In this document: piece by piece, positions 1-10,652 of the stretch
How the letters are laid out: each line of letters opens with the position of its first letter
Numbering within the stretch: the first letter of the stretch is position 1
From: Ramazzottius varieornatus
Lineage: Eukaryota > Tardigrada > Eutardigrada > Parachela > Ramazzottiidae
Direction: 5' to 3'
NCBI GenBank assembly: GCA_001949185.1
Contig: BDGG01000002.1
Coordinates: 8,541,990-8,605,989, forward strand
DNA: 64,000 bases
Made by a program: the position numbers and the translations under genes
The notes under the pieces: generated by a model
Database searches by the model: none
Seen by the model: only the letters and a program-made list of their open reading frames with translations
Told to the model about the DNA's origin: nothing

Positions 1-321
1 GCTTACCTAACGAAAGACATTATTTACCTGAGTAGACAGTTCCCTGGCGTAGACCCACGGATGCAGATCCCGCTGGTAGGAAAATTAATGTCCCTATTCT
101 AAGATTTATCGCACAGTTGATACATGCTCACTTTTTGGGTAGGTTCTCAACCGATCGGAATTTTTGAAAAACTTTTACTTTGCACCGCTATCACAGACAT
201 TGCGGACTAGGTCCAGCGACAAACACGCTTCTCAGTACAATGTAAAAATCAGAGAATGTGATTTCAGGAAATTGTCAGACGGGTTCTTGATGTTTCGAGG
301 CGGTCCAACAGGTGAGTGCCC
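1..321. other. no gene recognised
   Basis: I see no convincing exon, repeat or RNA gene here. It lies downstream of the minus-strand Gly/Cys/His-rich ORF. Confidence 0.4.
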
Positions 322-582
322 TTAGTGGTGATGTCCACGGTGAGCAGAGTGTCCTCCATGGCCGCCATGCATAGTTCGATGGGCACAGGTGGTACACGAG
401 CCACAGTATCCTCTTCCTCCTTGTCCACATCCACCGTGATGGCCCATGTTGACTGGGCGCTGTCCGCCACACGGTCCGCAGGTCAGAGCGCTGTGTCCCA
501 TGTGTCCACATCCAGCTTGTCTTGCTCGTCCACCACACTTGCCAGCGCATGGCTGCACTGCACATCCACAGCCTCCACCCAT
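322..582 (-). CDS. small Gly/Cys/His-rich protein
   Basis: An 86-residue ORF begins at an ATG in good context (ATCACCATGG) at 582. The product is rich in Gly, Cys and His: the start reads MGGGCGCAVQPCAGKC, CxxC-like pairs follow (CGPCGG, CGSCTTC), and the C-terminus is His-rich (GGHGGHSAHRGHHH). No signal peptide is visible from this start; a short upstream exon could supply one. The composition suggests metal binding or a structural (cuticle-like) role, but this is inference and I recognise no named family. Other frames across the same bases are open too, so the coding call rests on the regular Cys/His/Gly pattern. Confidence 0.4.
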   Translation of the reverse strand: MGGGCGCAVQPCAGKCGGRARQAGCGHMGHSALTCGPCGGQRPVNMGHHGGCGQGGRGYCGSCTTCAHRTMHGGHGGHSAHRGHHH

Positions 583-1317
583 GGTGATAGCTCTTGTGAA
601 GATCGGATCGAAGAACGTTAGCAAAAGGTAGAACTTGTCGCTGAAGTGAACAATTTCTTAGTGATTTGTTAAATGGATCAGCGGTGGCCTTTTGTACCTA
701 CTGCGAAAAGCCGTCTCATTGTGGTAGAGGCAAAAATTCAGGCGACATTTTTTCGTACGTCGGTTAGTCAGCTACCGTATTGCACACCTTTCTTGTGACT
801 CACAAACTAATTGACCAGAATTCATTAGTTACTACTTCATGAATCATCAATCAGGGGAAAAACTCGGTGTTGTAGTGATCTCATTGGGGTGGATCGCATG
901 ATTGCTCACCGTTTCTTCCGGCAAAATCGGCATGGTGTTTGCAATATATACCTATAGGCCGGCCTTTTTTTCCGGCACGTTCCAGTACCTTCTAGACTTA
1001 GCAATTATACACAGAAACTGTCGAATCACTCTCGAATCCCACGACGTCGATCGTACGCAAAACTGATCAGCTGAACGTGACTCTGCAGTTGCTAGAAGTG
1101 CCACCATTCAACTCATTTCACTTTCAATCTCTATCTCACTTACAGTACAATAAGGATGACAAAACGCAAGCCACACTGAGAATAAAATATGCAAGGAGGT
1201 GTAACTATTCAGTTAACCCAACAGTACAGACATTTCTACAGATAGAACATCTCGATAAAACAACTCAAGAACGGTACACCGCGCTCAACATGGAAAACCT
1301 TAAGAAATGGAGTCTGT
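583..1317. other. intergenic, nothing recognised
   Basis: No exon with family resemblance is seen. The stretch is moderately AT-rich and separates two minus-strand small-protein genes. Confidence 0.4.
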
Positions 1318-1868
1318 TTATCTACCCCAGCCGGCTTGTTGGACGACAGGCTGGACGACAGGCTGGACGACAGGTGGCGGTGCGGCGCCCCATCCCTGTT
1401 GGACTGGTGGCTGGACGATGGGTTGAGCGTTCCATCCCTGCTGCACCACCGGCTGTCCCCACCCTTGTTGACCGCCCAAACCACCCAGTCCTCCGCCCAG
1501 ACCTCCTCCGATACCGCCCAGTCCTCCACCAATTCCACCCAGCCCCCCACCAATCCCGCCGAGACCACCCAGTCCGCCCAATCCGCCCAGTCCACCACCC
1601 AGTCCACCATAGCCTGTGCCGATGCCGCCACCTAGACCGAGACCACCCAGGCCGCCGATGGCTGTGCCGGCTCCGTATCCGCCCAAGCCGGCACCCAATC
1701 CTCCGAAGCCACCGATCTGTCCCCGTGTGGAAGCCAGAAGAAGCATACCGCAAACCAGATGAACCTGCAAACGGAAAAAAGCTGGCTTGAAACTGGAACA
1801 TAGGTATCACGCATCAGAGTTACTGTAACCGGCAAGAAGATGAATTAACTTACGATGAAGTTGGCCAT
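1318..1868 (-). CDS. secreted glycine-rich structural protein, two exons
   Basis: Exon 1 is 1854-1868 (MANFI), followed by a GTAAGT donor. Exon 2 is 1318-1764, after a TTTGCAG acceptor, and the reading phase closes. The 153-residue product starts MANFIVHLVCGMLLLAS, a clear signal peptide. It then has a long run of GGLGG, GIGGGLGG and GYGG repeats (about residues 24-105) and a C-terminal Gln/Val/Pro-rich part with repeated QQGW and PVVQ motifs, ending at residue 153. Such composition is typical of cuticle, silk or extracellular-matrix proteins of invertebrates. The exact role is unknown. The plus-strand ORFs over the same bases are shadows of the repeat. Confidence 0.75.
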
Positions 1869-2514
1869 TGCCTAGATGAAAAAGTAAGCTGCAAAAATAA
1901 AGTTTGAAAAGAGGCTCTTCTAAAGATGTTAAAAAGTTTTTGCGCAGGTTAGAGGGCTATCCGAGCTTTCGTGACTTGGAGAAGGATGAACTGACGACTT
2001 GGCTGCAGTAACCCTCTGCTTTTTATACTGGACACGTTGGCTGGACAGTGGACAGGTATTTCAATGGGAGAACGCCAATGGCGTTTTGAAGTCTGGTTCA
2101 ATGTCACCAGGTCAGCTCTTCTTTCAAACTTCGCTCGCTCGATTGTTCGGTGAATTTTAGAGTTTCTCTTATGCCTATTGTGCGTAAACCTTTTTTACTA
2201 CTCTCGATTTCTTCAGTCTGATTGTCCTGCAGCTGTCGGCGGTCACTTTGCATGGTTTGTTGAGCTAAGCGAAGACAATCATTCTTGTGTTCTCATTCCA
2301 TTATAGCCGTGTTCGATTATATTGCAGGTTTAAGCTTTCCAATTTACGGATTGATGTCATCCTCGACTGAGGTTCAAGCTCAGAAAAAGTTAAAGGACGA
2401 AAACGTAACGCTGGTTTTTCCTGTCTGGCAGAACTGAGGTGTTTTTCGGATTGTTCGGGAAACGAGTTGATCCAAGCTTGCTAGTAAACACGTGTCCTGC
2501 ATCTGTCCGCACAG
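1869..2514. other. intergenic; possible 5' part of the ferritin-like locus
   Basis: No recognisable coding segment. The first (signal-peptide) exon of the ferritin-like gene downstream should lie here if it exists, but I could not identify it. Confidence 0.3.
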
Positions 2515-3624
2515 ACGGAAAGTCATCGTATGGGGGGACGAGTGGTGGAATGGGTGGAGTGACAGGCGGGATAGTCAACACAGCGATGCCGACCGCCGCC
2601 AAGGACATTTCCGTCCTGAATTACGCCCTGACTCTGGAGAACCTGGAAGCCACCTTCTACGTCCAAGCTCTGCAAAACTGCCCCAAAGAGCAGTTCTTGG
2701 CCGCAGGCTTGTCTGAGCGAGACTAAACTATCATTTCGGAGGTTCGCGACCACGAAGTCACCCACGTCAACTTCCTCAAGACGGCCATCTCGGCGCTGGG
2801 TGCCAGCCCAGTCCCACCTTGCACTTATAATTTCCCCGATACTGATGTCAAGTCCTTCTTGGCTATCGCCCGAGCTCTGGAAAAGAAAAAGACCGGTGTC
2901 AGCGCTTACATCGGCGATGCCCCCATGATTAGCATTCTTTAACTACATCACAGGTAAACCACCACCACTGTTGCCTTTCCCTGAAAAAAAGAGAGCGCGT
3001 CAGCCCAACTCGACAAAATCATCGCCTCAAGTGGCGCACGTCGCAGCTAGGAATATCAATTACGTGCGCCAGTGCAGAAGGCAACATTATCAGCTTTTCC
3101 AAGTGGCGCAGTCTTCCAGCCACCAACAGTACCAGCCTGCGCCGCTTGGAAGAAAATCTCGCGGCGTTGCTGTGCACAGCTCTTGATACATTTTATTCGG
3201 TGTAGGAAAGGCGCCGATTCCCGCGGCTTTCGATATTCCCCTGGGTATGCGCAGTGTAGTGTCCATCGCTGCTGGCTTTATCGTCAACTGTCCCTACGCC
3301 TTGCCCAAAGTCTTTCCTAGCTCGACCATTTCACCCGCGACACCGACAGCGGGGAGGCAGTTGAGCGTCACCTACAACGGCAGCAGTGCCGCAGATGCTT
3401 GCGTCTTCTTGGCCGGTGCCGGCAACAAAGTGGCACCCATCAGTGGAGGCAAATACACAGTGCCCGCCGATCTGCAAGGAGATATTTATGTCGTCATCGC
3501 CAAGGTGTCCAATGCGGCGGATCTGAACGACGACAATACCGTAGCAGGTCCTGCGGCCTACACAACCCCGGACAAGGCCGACACCGCCTTATTTCCATCT
3601 GGTCTAATTCGCCGCTGGCGATGA
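2515..3624 (+). pseudogene. ferritin-like (Rds1 / desiccation-related type) gene, disrupted
   Basis: Exon A runs from 2515 (after a CCGCACAG acceptor) to 2953 and exon B from 3206 to 3624. They are separated by an intron holding two family-A hairpins. The protein resembles the ferritin-like domain family of fungal Rds1 and plant PCC13-62: NYALTLENLEATFYVQAL is helix 1, EVRDHEVTHVNFLKTAI carries the HExxH-like pair of helix 2, and KGAPIPAAFDIPLG and DDNTVAGPAAY are family landmarks after the domain. Two lesions break it. An in-frame TAA at 2725-2727 follows SERD where the family continues. A frame change sits near 2925-2940, between GDAPM and FFNYIT. Either this is a pseudogene or the assembly has errors in both places. 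The closest resemblance I see is to fungal and bacterial proteins, so gene transfer is possible but untested. No start exon was found. Confidence 0.65.
3025..3152. repeat. family-A hairpins, two in tandem
   Basis: Two ~50-base dyads (3025-3072 and 3097-3152) with arms related to CCAAGTGGCGCAC and GTGCGCCACTTGG. They lie inside the intron of the ferritin-like gene. Confidence 0.8.
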
Positions 3625-3644
3625 CCCTTGTGAACATTTCGTAG

Positions 3645-4350
3645 TTGTTGTCTCGTTAAGCTGGGTGACCATCTGTAGTCTTTCCTGAGTACTCAGCGTC
3701 ACTTCGACCGCAGAGATATACTGTACTCTTGTTGCGCTGCTGCCAATACTCGCACATGCTTCCTGCTTGTTTTCTACACACAACTCGGCTGTAAAAAACA
3801 AGCAAGCCCGTTGATCTTTCCTTGGCTGATTAAAAAAAAGGAGGAAACGTCCTGCTTGTGGTAGATTTGGTAGTTGTATAGCGTAATAGAACGAAAGTGT
3901 AAAAGATCATAGAACCAGCTGTAGGTTCCGGCCATACAGCTTACGTCTTTCAAGTGGCCGACGACACCGCCGAAGGCGGCGATAGTCCGCAGGTCGACAA
4001 ACGTACGCCTGCCCGTTCACTACCATGCTTACTGATTACGACGTCGCAGCAGAATATGGCTCTTTTTCCACAGCAGTCGGCTATAACTATAATCTTCAAA
4101 AATGTCACCAAAGAATGATTTACGATATCTCTGGATAATCATGATGTGAGTGACAGCACGCGTAATGGCAAGTATTATGATCCATTGTTCGCATCACGAG
4201 GACGGCGATCGTTTTGCAAAACTCTTGGGGCATTCTGCAGAATAGATATCTCGTTTACATTGTAATGAAAAAGAAGCTTGTATTAATACAAAATTACCGT
4301 TTCTCGGCGCTTGGTCAGTCCTGACTTTTTTCTTTTTGCCATAAACCATA
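3645..4350. other. intergenic, nothing recognised
   Basis: No gene seen. It holds only short low-complexity patches and the presumed promoter of the gene starting at 4351. Confidence 0.4.
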
Positions 4351-5677
4351 ATGGTGATAATTGCTACTGTAGGCCTGTTGGGTCTTGCCGCCCTGACGGT
4401 GGCGGTTCTTCCCGATGGATACGAACTGCTAACTGCCAAAAAGAAGCAGGATATTTTGTGGACAAAAATGACGACCAACCCGCACGACCCTAACAACCTG
4501 CCAACCGGCAACGCAACAACTCGGACAATTGAGGAAACCTTGTTGAACGTGACGTTTCTGACGCTGTCGTTCGACCAAGCCGGCGACGAGATGGCACCCG
4601 GACGACCCAAAGTAGTATCGCCCCGTGGTCTTGTTGGCAAAGCTGAAGTGATCATGGACCAGACTGCGGCCAACCCATACACGGGAGTCTACAAGACTGG
4701 AGGCCTGGCAGTCATACGATTGGGTGGAAACCCCGGTCCTATCCTTCAAAACTTCTTTGCGCTAAAGGTAAACTACAAAGCCGGCAAACGAAACGTACCA
4801 GACTATCATCTCAAGCGACGCACGCTCACAGCCTTCAAAACTGGGAACGTGCGCCACTTGGAACACTAGTCTTGCCGAGATTTCCAAGTGGCGCACGCTT
4901 CTGGCCAGCATCAGCGGAGGCGTGCGCCACCTGAGACGACGCTCTGGTGCTTGTCGTTTGCCGACCTCCCAACCACCTTCACCCATAAAACTTCGACATC
5001 TGGTCAAAAACCATTGTCAAATTACACTTCTTTAGATCCTGATTGATGGGAAGCACTCGCAAAACTTCCACGCTGAGCACGATGTGATCGGTCGGATGGA
5101 TCCGGTCGTCGACTATTTTGAAGACGACGTTCTGGCACAATACGCTGCAGTTGACCCACCTCCATTTTCCGTGGGTTTCGCAGTCGTGTCCGCCTTCAAC
5201 GCCACCATCAACTCACTACCTGGCGGCCCACTGGATCGTCCGCCTAACGCTTTTGGTCTGGGTGGGGTTGAACAGGCGCGTGTTCGCAAGGATGGCCGCC
5301 TGGAGTACCAGGTCTACGCTCCGCACAACCTCCTTTTCCGTCCCGCTCCGTACCTGCACGCCCCCGTCAACTTGGCCCGCGGCGAAGATTACCGCAAGGT
5401 GCTGCTTGCGACGGTCAAGGACAACATGCTCTTGTACACCATCGAAGCCAAACGAACACCCTGCGATCCCTTCGTCAAGATCGGCGAAGTGTGGACCCGC
5501 AGCAAGCTGGTGTCGTCGCCCTTCGGCGATCAGGGAATCCGCTTCGGCCAGCCATACAGACAGTGGGATTATAGCTTTGCCTCACCTGGTCCTTCCTGCA
5601 CTCTGGACCCCAACATTCCGCCCGCCTCCACTCCTCGGCCAGGGCAGATCGATGACTTTGCCAATCCAGCCGGATAA
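4351..5677 (+). CDS. secreted protein, diverged catalase-like fold (tentative)
   Basis: Exon 1 is 4351-4767 (donor AAAG|GTAAAC) and exon 2 is 5036-5677 (acceptor CTTCTTTAG). Phase 0 closes and gives about 352 residues. The N-terminus MVIIATVGLLGLAALTVAVL is a signal peptide or anchor. The segment SPRGLVGKAEVIMD, then GLAVIRLGG, then FFALKILIDGKHSQNFHA follows the order seen in catalase-like heme-binding proteins (HxxG..., A.IRFS, ALK). The distal His is not where I would expect it, since the sequence reads SPRGLVGK, so classical catalase activity is doubtful. The C-terminal half (QARVRKDGRLEYQVYAPHNL and onward) I do not recognise. The function call is a weak inference; the gene structure itself is well supported. 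The intron carries a family-A hairpin. Confidence 0.65.
4848..4940. repeat. family-A hairpin plus orphan arm
   Basis: An orphan right arm (GTGCGCCACTTGG) at 4848-4862 is followed by a full dyad at about 4893-4935, inside the intron of the 4351-5677 gene. Confidence 0.75.
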
Positions 5678-5680
5678 CCA

Positions 5681-6208
5681 CTCAGCGCGAACACGCCTCT
5701 CCGGGCGCCCATAAGCTTTGTACTATAACTGTTTTTATATTTTTTGAGTCGTACTGAAAAATCCAGAGTGTTCTTGTGACAGACACATGCTGTACGTAAG
5801 TATTAAATCTCATATAAAAAAAAACCTTTACCGTTGCCATAGTCATGCTATAACTTGTGATACCTTGCTTGAAGAAAGTGATTCGTTTGGGGGCATGGTC
5901 GTGGTAAGCTACCGAACTTGAACCACCCAAATATGGCTCTTAAGTTACATAAGTCAGATTACAATCGGCGATGCCGGCCGCAAGGTGGCACTTGGTGTCA
6001 ACGAAACGAATGGGGTCGATTGCCTTGTTCCATAGAGCTCAGTAGATCGATTCACATTCCTGAGCCCAAGAAACAGCAAAGAAGCGGTATGCAGCAGCTT
6101 CAATCAATGTCACTGAAGGCAGGATTCGATACTGAAATGGCCCACCTGATTTGTCAAGTTTGTTTCTGCCTCATGAATGCGTATACCAGCGAGCTGAGCC
6201 AATTTCGG
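5681..6208. other. intergenic, nothing recognised
   Basis: A 103-codon open frame at 5918-6229 runs into the family-B element and has no family resemblance, so I do not call it a gene. Confidence 0.35.
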
Positions 6209-6399
6209 TGCACGTGCGACGAATTATGAGACAGTAAAAACTATGGGACAGACATTATCGCTATGGCGGTACGGAAGCACGCACACGGTTGATTTTCTCT
6301 AATAAACCTTTCGATGCTTCTCTACGCTTGATTTTCCATTTTGGCGTCCTTTCCGCCTGTCCCATAATTTTCACTGTCCCATTTCTCGTCGTACGTGTA
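6209..6399. repeat. family-B MITE-like element, copy 1
   Basis: Imperfect terminal inverted repeats of the CACG(T)GCGACGA type. The inner repeats read ATGGGACAG on the left and CTGTCCCAT on the right. The core ATGGCGGTACGGAA is shared with the copies at 28.0 and 42.9 kb. No coding capacity. Confidence 0.75.
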
Positions 6400-6486
6400 G
6401 TGGTCATAAGGCCTCGCTCCGCTCGGCCTTTTACAGGTGTCAGAACGGCTTTTACATTTCGAAAATGCGACACCGGGATCAGGAGA

Positions 6487-6716
6487 TGTGAGCAGTGGGC
6501 AAAATAATTCAGGTGTCACATGGTAAAATTCTCTCTTGTTGAGAGATTGCAGGCACGCTCAGGTTTGGCTGCTGTGACGTTAATGCTACCATATTTCATT
6601 GGTCATAATCGGCTCCGCCACTACAGATGAGGAAAGACCCAGGCTCGCGCGCCATGTCTCAGCTTGAGGGAATTTTACCGCGCGACACCTGAGTTACTTT
6701 GCCCACTGCTGGTACA
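6487..6716. repeat. inverted repeat (~45-base arms)
   Basis: The left arm begins GAGCAGTGGGCAAAATAA at about 6489. Its complement ends near 6714 (TTTGCCCACTGCTGG). Both arms contain the motif CAGGTGTC and TGGTAAAATTC or its complement. A single copy in this window, probably a small foldback element upstream of the P450 gene. Confidence 0.65.
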
Positions 6717-6962
6717 GCATGTGGAACGAACGAAAAGTATGGGTGACGACGAGTCGATGACCTATGACACTGACCGTATACAATATATAGCATGTCCCCC
6801 GGCCATTTCAAAAAGTAAATTTTCCATGATACGTGCATCGAAAGGTGTTCTGTGCATGGTTTCAACCAGCCATGCATAAGAACGGCGAGGCTGACGTCTC
6901 ATCAGCTGTTTTGACCAGATGAGCTGCAAGAGATCTGGCAAATCATTGAAGTATCCACCACC

Positions 6963-9043
6963 ATGATGTCTTTACCATGGGTTCTTGTCATCGTTTTGCT
7001 CTTTTGGTATCGTTTTCGCTCGTACTTTCGTTGCATGTTAGAGCGCCGTAGCGGACGTTTGCCGCCGGGACCATGGGCCTGGCCATTGTTTGGTACAATC
7101 CTCACCATCGACCGGCGACATCCCCAAAAGACGTTGCGGAAATGGGCAGCCACCTACGGAACTATCTTTAGCTTCTACCTCGGAGAAAGGTTTTGTGTGG
7201 CTGCCAGTGATATGCCCACCATTCGGCGGTTGATGAAAGACAAGCGCTTCGAGAATCGCTGCCATGCCGGCATGATCATGCATTTGGACGGCCAATTCGA
7301 TAAAAGTAAGAACGACGTCAGTATTTTCAGATTCCAAGACTGGAATCAACCATGTTGTCACGAGGATGAATTTCAAACAGGCATCATCATGGGGAATGGG
7401 GAAATATGGAGAGAACATCGTCGATTTTCAATGGCAGCTTTAAGAGACTTCGGTATAGCTTCATGATTTTCTTCCTCATTATTCTCTCCTCTGTCATTGT
7501 ACGCCAAGAATGTTGACTTACGTACCGCGCATTTCGTTGCGACAGGTTTCAGTAAAGCTGGTGGGGAAGAGCAGGTCCAGAATGAAGCGGCGCTGCTGGT
7601 GGCTGAGTTTCAGGGACACCAAGGCCGAAGCTTCGACCCGAAAATTTCCATAGCCACCTCTGGTACTTACACATCCTCGTACGTCTGCCGGTTTTGTCTG
7701 GACGTTCGTCATCTATTAGGAGATTCGACCTGGAAGTTGTAATGTATTTTGCAGTGGCTAACGTCATCTCGTACATGTTGTTCAGCGATGGCTTCGACTG
7801 CTCGGACCCTCGATTCCGACAGTACGAGGAAACCGTAGCTGCCAACATAGCCGAGCTGTCCAGCGGAACGCCTTTGGAAATCTTCCCGTGGCTGCGCTTC
7901 ATCCACCCCTTCTCCGTACAGTTCAACCGGATACAGAGGCGCTTTAAATATTGTCAGCGACCCATGATGGACTTGATCCAAGAGCACAAGAAGTCCTTCG
8001 ACCCAAACTCCCCACGCGACTACGTCGACGCCTTTCTGTGCGTGCAAGAAGGACGAAGAAGAACGGAAGACAGCGTTGGCACTTACACCGATGAGCAGCT
8101 TATGCGAAACCTGGGCGATCTGTATGTTGGTATGTCACCATAGCCAGACAAATAGAAGCATGGAGCTCAGAAGTGGATGGGCTTAAATCGAAGCTGGTCA
8201 AACGAGTTGAACCAGACCATGTTGCCAAGTGGCGCACACTGTCAGGCAATAACAATACAGTCGTGCGCCATTTGAGATACGATCTCGGTGAGTTTGTTGG
8301 CCAACGTCCCATACAGTGCGTCGTGTCTCTTCGCTAGCCGGCTTTGAAACCACGACGACGTTTCTTCGATGGGCTTTAATCTACCTGATACTGCATCCAC
8401 GAGTACAAGCAAAACTCCAAGGTGAAATAGACGTGGTTATCGGTTCTTCGCGAGCGCCGACGATGACAGACAAAGCGCCAATGGTCTACACGGAAGCGGT
8501 TATCCTCGAAGTCTTCCGCCTGTCGGATTTCCTGCCTTTCCTCATACCGCACTGTGCGACCGAGGATGTACAGATCGATGGCTATGTCATTCCTGAGGGC
8601 ACAGAAATTTGGCCATTGGTAACGTATCACTACTGCAATGCCAAGGTATGGGGAGACCCGCAAGTCTTCCGACCGGAGCGCTTTCTGGATGACAAGGACC
8701 AGTTGCTACAAAGTCTGGCAGATGAAATACAACCTTACTCTACTGGTGAGTAGGCGCATAAAAGATGGCTTAAGTTCACTCAAGCGTCCCCACAACAACC
8801 CTTTTCTCGGTAGGGCGGCGAGCTTGCTTGGGGGAGCCACTAGCCAAAATGGAAGTCTTCATACTTCTGACGACCATACTGCAGCACTTCACCATCTCTA
8901 GCCAGACAACACCTGATACGGAACACCTTCCAGCTTTTAGTACGTTCCTCGACCGCTTAGGCTCTACAGAAGGCTTACTTGAAATTTTCGTCGGTTCATT
9001 GTGCAAAGTGTATCTTCGCAGTTCTGGCACCACCCTCATTTGA
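6963..9043 (+). CDS. cytochrome P450 monooxygenase, six exons
   Basis: Exons are 6963-7305, 7381-7452, 7546-7662, 7755-8129, 8338-8745 and 8814-9043. All phases close and give 514 residues, full length for the family. An N-terminal membrane anchor ([15 protein letters not shown]) is followed by the proline hinge [12 protein letters not shown]. Next come the [16 protein letters not shown] region (helix C), the I-helix AGFETTTT, the ExxR motif EVFR, the PERF motif and the heme loop [11 protein letters not shown] with the Cys ligand. The layout resembles CYP2-clan enzymes, which oxidise lipophilic compounds at the endoplasmic reticulum using a P450 reductase; the substrate cannot be read from sequence. 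The first residue of the heme signature FxxGxRxC is Tyr instead of the usual Phe. Intron 4 holds a family-A hairpin. Confidence 0.92.
8224..8300. repeat. family-A hairpin with tail, in P450 intron 4
   Basis: Left arm CCAAGTGGCGCACAC at 8224 and right arm GTGCGCCATTTGAG ending near 8276. The conserved tail CTCGGTGAGTTTGTT follows at 8283-8298, just before the splice acceptor at 8337. Confidence 0.85.
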
Positions 9044-10279
9044 GATTATCGCCACTCCCAGAACTTAATGACGACTGTACACCAGACTTGGCCGGAACAT
9101 TTTTTCAAGGTGGGATATACCGCGTGTGGCCGGAAGTTTCCAACTGACAGTGTTGCATACGAGGTAACCAACATGGGGATTACAAGTCGAAAATTCCGGC
9201 GTGATGATAGGTCTCGATCTTAGCTTTCCTTGTTTGAAACTCGTCTTTCTTGGTGTCCAAATTAGGAAACCTTGTTCCCATTCTTTAAAGACCATTAGGG
9301 GGCAAAACAGGATTCAAACTGGTGAGATGTTAGCCTTGTAAGGGAGAGGGGTGTCGCTCAATGTTAAAAAGCCTATGAGCTGTACGAGGAGCAAGGCCTA
9401 ACTTTTCTAACTCGCCAAACTGGTTCCTACTATCGGTCCTGAAATTCCAAATTATGATAATTCACAAGTATCTCCCATAACCCTGCTTCATTCTGCTCCA
9501 GACAGAAGTGGGAAACATTGGAAAATCACGACGAGAGAAATTCTAGAGAGGATGGCATCCGATATTAGGGAGCACTCTTTCTGTAGAGGGCAGAACAAGC
9601 CATGCCAGGTAAATCACGAATGTGTCGGACCGAGCCGAATTACACATGTCTCAAAGTGTGCCCAGGGTTAATGGTAACGCAACAGAGCCATTTTTATCCA
9701 AAATCGGAACGGCTACAACTTTGCTAACTTCCGAGCAAAAACACATTGCTTTGACAGATTCTCTTCGGTGGCGCATGACGTAACCGGAAGAAGCTGAGAA
9801 AGCGACGGTTGTTTGGGTGGAAATGGCTCTCTAGAGCCAGTCTTTTCTCCCCATCTTTCGTTTCCAGAATTAGGAACGCGGTTCTGGCTACAACTTTCAA
9901 CTGGAAGTGGCGAAATCGGTCCACGCTGCGTGAAGATATGTCGATATCCATAACTGTTGGCAAACCGTGCAGAATTTCTGTGATGGACTTGCCGATAACT
10001 GAATCAAGGCCTAAACTGAACTGTGAATGCTAACTGGCTGAAACTTTGCTAACTTCTGCTCAGCCGCCAGCTGGTCGTAGTCTAGATTCGCAGTGGGCAG
10101 CGCTATCTTCAGAATTTGGTTTGGTAAAGTAAGCTCGTTAGAAAAGTTGGGCCTCCCTCCTCGTACTAAGATCAGATAATCAAGCATGAAAAAGAAAGTT
10201 GGGCTGTAATCTCCACGCCGGAATTTCCGAATTGTACTCTCCATGCCGGCTACTTTGTACCTGCTACCTCGTACCGGAA
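9044..10279. other. intergenic with degenerate repeats
   Basis: No gene recognised. The phrase GGCTACAACTTTGCTAACTTC near 9711 recurs in altered form near 9885 and 10038. The segment at 9338-9372 (GTAAGGGAGAGGGGT... AAAAAGCCT) recurs near 47340, which suggests an old dispersed repeat. Confidence 0.4.
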
Positions 10280-10420
10280 GTTGTCTTGAGCAAGGAAACA
10301 AGTCGTAGTTGTTGTTATGTTTCCACTAATCCATATAGATTCTCGGCAGTCATTGTCGGCGGCACACATGAATTAGTGGAAACATAACAACCGCCACTTG
10401 TTTTCTTGCTCAAGGCAACT
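10280..10420. repeat. inverted repeat with 50-base arms
   Basis: The left arm (10280-10329) reads AGTTGTCTTGAGCAAGGAAA onward and contains TTATGTTTCCACTAAT. The right arm (10371-10420) is its near-complete complement. Loop of about 40 bases. A compact foldback element upstream of the 10653 gene. Confidence 0.8.
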
Positions 10421-10652
10421 TTTGACTACATTGTTCGATTGGCCGAAAAGATTTTTCCCCATACGTTGGCCGCTGCTTCTTCCGATAGCAAGTCTCTTCA
10501 GAAGACCTATCTTCAGTGTTTCCATGCTTTTTCGTTGCCCACATAGAAGCGCTGTCCGACCTGCATACAGTGTTGTTTCCTAACGTGGCTTTTTTGACTC
10601 TTTCGACTTCGCCGTCTTTATTTATTATATCTTACTGGAGGAGCACTACAGG

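Noticed and set aside
1077-1790. 237-codon plus-strand ORF rich in Arg/Pro/His
   Set aside because: It is the complement of the Gly-rich repeat of the minus-strand gene at 1318-1868, which has a signal peptide and valid splice sites.
5918-6229. 103-codon plus-strand ORF
   Set aside because: No family resemblance, no signal or domain, and it overlaps the left end of a family-B repeat.
9300-9375. tRNA-like or SINE-like segment (GGATTCAAACTGG)
   Set aside because: No cloverleaf could be drawn with an acceptor stem and anticodon arm; treated as an old dispersed repeat.
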